Below, in pieces: positions 46,817 to 47,945 of a DNA stretch of 47,945 nucleotides. The position numbers and the translations under genes were made by a program. Below the pieces are notes generated by a model, which was not told where the DNA came from, did no database searches, and worked only from the letters and a program-made list of their open reading frames with translations. Source of the stretch: Candidatus Saccharibacteria bacterium UBA2951 (lineage in GTDB: Bacteria > Patescibacteriota > Saccharimonadia > Saccharimonadales > Saccharimonadaceae); NCBI GenBank assembly GCA_002348615.1, contig DEBR01000001.1, positions 1 to 47,945 on the forward strand. Reading direction: 5' to 3'. The number at the start of each line of letters is the position of its first letter. Position 1 is the stretch's first letter.

Positions 46817-46865
46817 GGCCCGTTCTCTGTACACGAATCCACGTGTGCAGAGGGCGGGCCTCTTC
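46817..46865. terminator. Very long 19-bp hairpin between convergent genes
   Basis: The arm at 46817-46835 pairs with that at 46842-46860 over 19 consecutive positions with three G-T wobbles and a 6-nt loop, followed by TCTTC. It ends the sortase operon and separates it from convergent ychF. Confidence 0.8.
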
Positions 46866-46874
46866 AATTGGGAA

Positions 46875-47945
46875 TTATTTCGAAACGTTGAACCGAAACT
46901 CAACGATGTCACCCGGACGCATAACATAGTCTTTGCCTTCGGTACGGACTTTACCGGCCGCCTTGGCAGCCTGTTCGGAACCGGCGGCAACCAGGTCATC
47001 GTAATCGACTATTTGAGCAGCGATGAATCCGCGTTCAAAATCGCCGTGAATCACGCCGGCAGCCTTTGGCGCCGTGTCGCCGCGGCGGATCGTCCATGCG
47101 CGGACTTCTTTTTGGCCGGCGGTAAGATAACTTTGCAGACCTAAGGTTTCATAGGCAGCGTGAATCAGTTGGTTCAGCCCACGCTCTTTAACGCCGTAGC
47201 TTTCAAGCAGCTCGCCGGCTTCGGTGTCGTCAAGGCTACGCAGTTCTTCTTCTAGCTTGGCGCATATGAATACGGATTTGGCGGGGGCGACAAGCTTGGC
47301 AAGTTCGGCTTGTTTTGATTGGTCCGCGATAATGTCTTCATCGACGTTAAATGCATAAATTACCGGTTTGGCGGTTAGTAAATGTAGGTCTGAAATCGCT
47401 TCCAAATCGAGTGAGGGTAGGACACTTAACGGGTTACCTTCATTTAGGTGGCGCATGAGGCTTTCCAGGTAACCAAGTTGTTCACGCGCGGCGGGGTTAG
47501 CCTTGGCTTCTTTTTGCACTTTCGGCAAACGACCCTCGATGGTTTGTAAGTCTGCCAAAATGAGCTCGGTGTTAATGACTTCGATGTCACGCTTAGGATC
47601 GGTAGGGGACTCGTCGTGACGAAGCACGCTGGAATCTTCGAAGGCGCGGACGACGTGAATGATCGCGTCGCAGCTGCGAATGTTTGCTAAAAACTGGTTG
47701 CCTAAACCTTCGCCTTTGGATGCGCCGGCTACGAGCCCGGCGATATCGACGAAGGTAACCGTCGCGGGAATGACTTTTTCGGCTGAATACATTTTTTGGA
47801 GCACGTTCAGGCGTTCGTCCGGCACAGGCACGATACCGGTGTTCGGTTCGATGGTCGCGAACGGGTAATTGGCAGCCAAAATCTCGCTGTCGGTCAGCGC
47901 GTTGAACAAAGTTGATTTGCCGACGTTAGGTAAGCCGACGATGCC
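46875..47945 (-). CDS. ychF: YchF/OLA1 ribosome-binding ATPase (5' end cut)
   Basis: YchF is an OBG-family, ATP-preferring P-loop NTPase that binds the ribosome and links to redox and stress responses. The reading frame runs off the window edge. The last visible codons encode GIVGLPNVGKST (the G1 loop), so only a few N-terminal residues are missing. IAGLVAGASKGEGLGNQFL (G3 region), the FNVDEDI segment in place of the classical NKxD G4 motif, and the C-terminal TGS-like domain (GVIHGDFERGFIAAQIV, YVMRPGDIVEFRFNVSK) are present. It converges on the sortase gene across a long hairpin. Confidence 0.94.
   Translation of the reverse strand, partial: GIVGLPNVGKSTLFNALTDSEILAANYPFATIEPNTGIVPVPDERLNVLQKMYSAEKVIPATVTFVDIAGLVAGASKGEGLGNQFLANIRSCDAIIHVVRAFEDSSVLRHDESPTDPKRDIEVINTELILADLQTIEGRLPKVQKEAKANPAAREQLGYLESLMRHLNEGNPLSVLPSLDLEAISDLHLLTAKPVIYAFNVDEDIIADQSKQAELAKLVAPAKSVFICAKLEEELRSLDDTEAGELLESYGVKERGLNQLIHAAYETLGLQSYLTAGQKEVRAWTIRRGDTAPKAAGVIHGDFERGFIAAQIVDYDDLVAAGSEQAAKAAGKVRTEGKDYVMRPGDIVEFRFNVSK

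Noticed and set aside
1..47945. CRISPR array, insertion sequence, prophage or restriction-modification locus
   Set aside because: No spaced short repeats, transposase, integrase, capsid or methyltransferase genes are present. The fibre-like protein alone does not indicate a phage.
1..47945. UGA recoded as glycine, as in Gracilibacteria and Absconditabacteria
   Set aside because: Core genes such as orn, holA-adjacent genes and the HAD gene use ordinary stops including TGA at the expected ends, and no conserved gene needs UGA read-through.

Overview
The window looks like a chromosomal segment of a Candidate Phyla Radiation bacterium, most likely Candidatus Saccharibacteria (TM7). This rests on the mix of compact core genes (dnaG-rpoD, polA, mutM, holA, rpsT, truB, rpsO, pnp, RNase J, ftsK, rpsF-ssb-rpsR, efp, tlyA, ychF), on CPR-style surface proteins (FQGR-type repeat protein, DUF916-like anchored proteins), and on the standard code with UGA as stop. 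It is an inference from family resemblance, because no 16S gene is present. There are 53 supported protein genes. I found no tRNA or rRNA gene, CRISPR array, insertion sequence or prophage.

Layout. 1-762: GC-rich orphan gene behind a structured leader. 833-7624: orn, a YjbR-like protein, dnaG-rpoD, a small P-loop kinase, and a second sigma-70 factor of actinobacterial type. 7664-14924: polA, nudix and deaminase genes, three uncharacterised proteins, a HAD hydrolase and mutM. 15009-22537: a cell-surface block with two DUF916-like anchored proteins, two beta-rich secreted partners, an Ig-like membrane protein and a 693-residue fibre-like protein. 22577-28513: holA, rpsT, a degenerate DHH protein, a LmbE-type deacetylase, truB and rpsO. 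28571-31505: an ABC-2 exporter, a lone M16-like protein and a Cys-motif small protein. 31688-38153: pnp with a long leader hairpin, an anchored coiled-coil protein, a uracil-DNA glycosylase, RNase J and a nucleotidyltransferase-like protein. 38240-44250: a GC-rich orphan, ftsK, a DUF6498-like protein, rpsF-ssb-rpsR, efp and tlyA. 44251-46764: a GC-rich surface protein and sortase pair. 46875-47945: ychF, cut by the window edge.

Gene expression architecture is the most striking theme. About 19 start codons (ATG or GTG) lie 6-9 nt downstream of a good -10 hexamer (TATAAT, TATACT, TACAAT), often with an extended TGn and sometimes a -35 at exactly 17 bp. Those mRNAs should be leaderless. Other units have normal leaders with Shine-Dalgarno (SD) sites, and several of those leaders are strongly structured (pnp, rpsF, the Cys-rich small gene, the surface-sortase operon). 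Many convergent genes abut with 0-5 nt and no terminator.

A second theme is loss of metal ligands in conserved enzymes. DnaG lacks all four zinc-ribbon ligands, and the family-4-like uracil-DNA glycosylase has no cysteine at all. Together with an actinobacterial-looking sigma factor and GC-rich, GAG-biased gene islands, the window fits a streamlined epibiont that exchanges genes with actinobacterial partners; that last step is inference.
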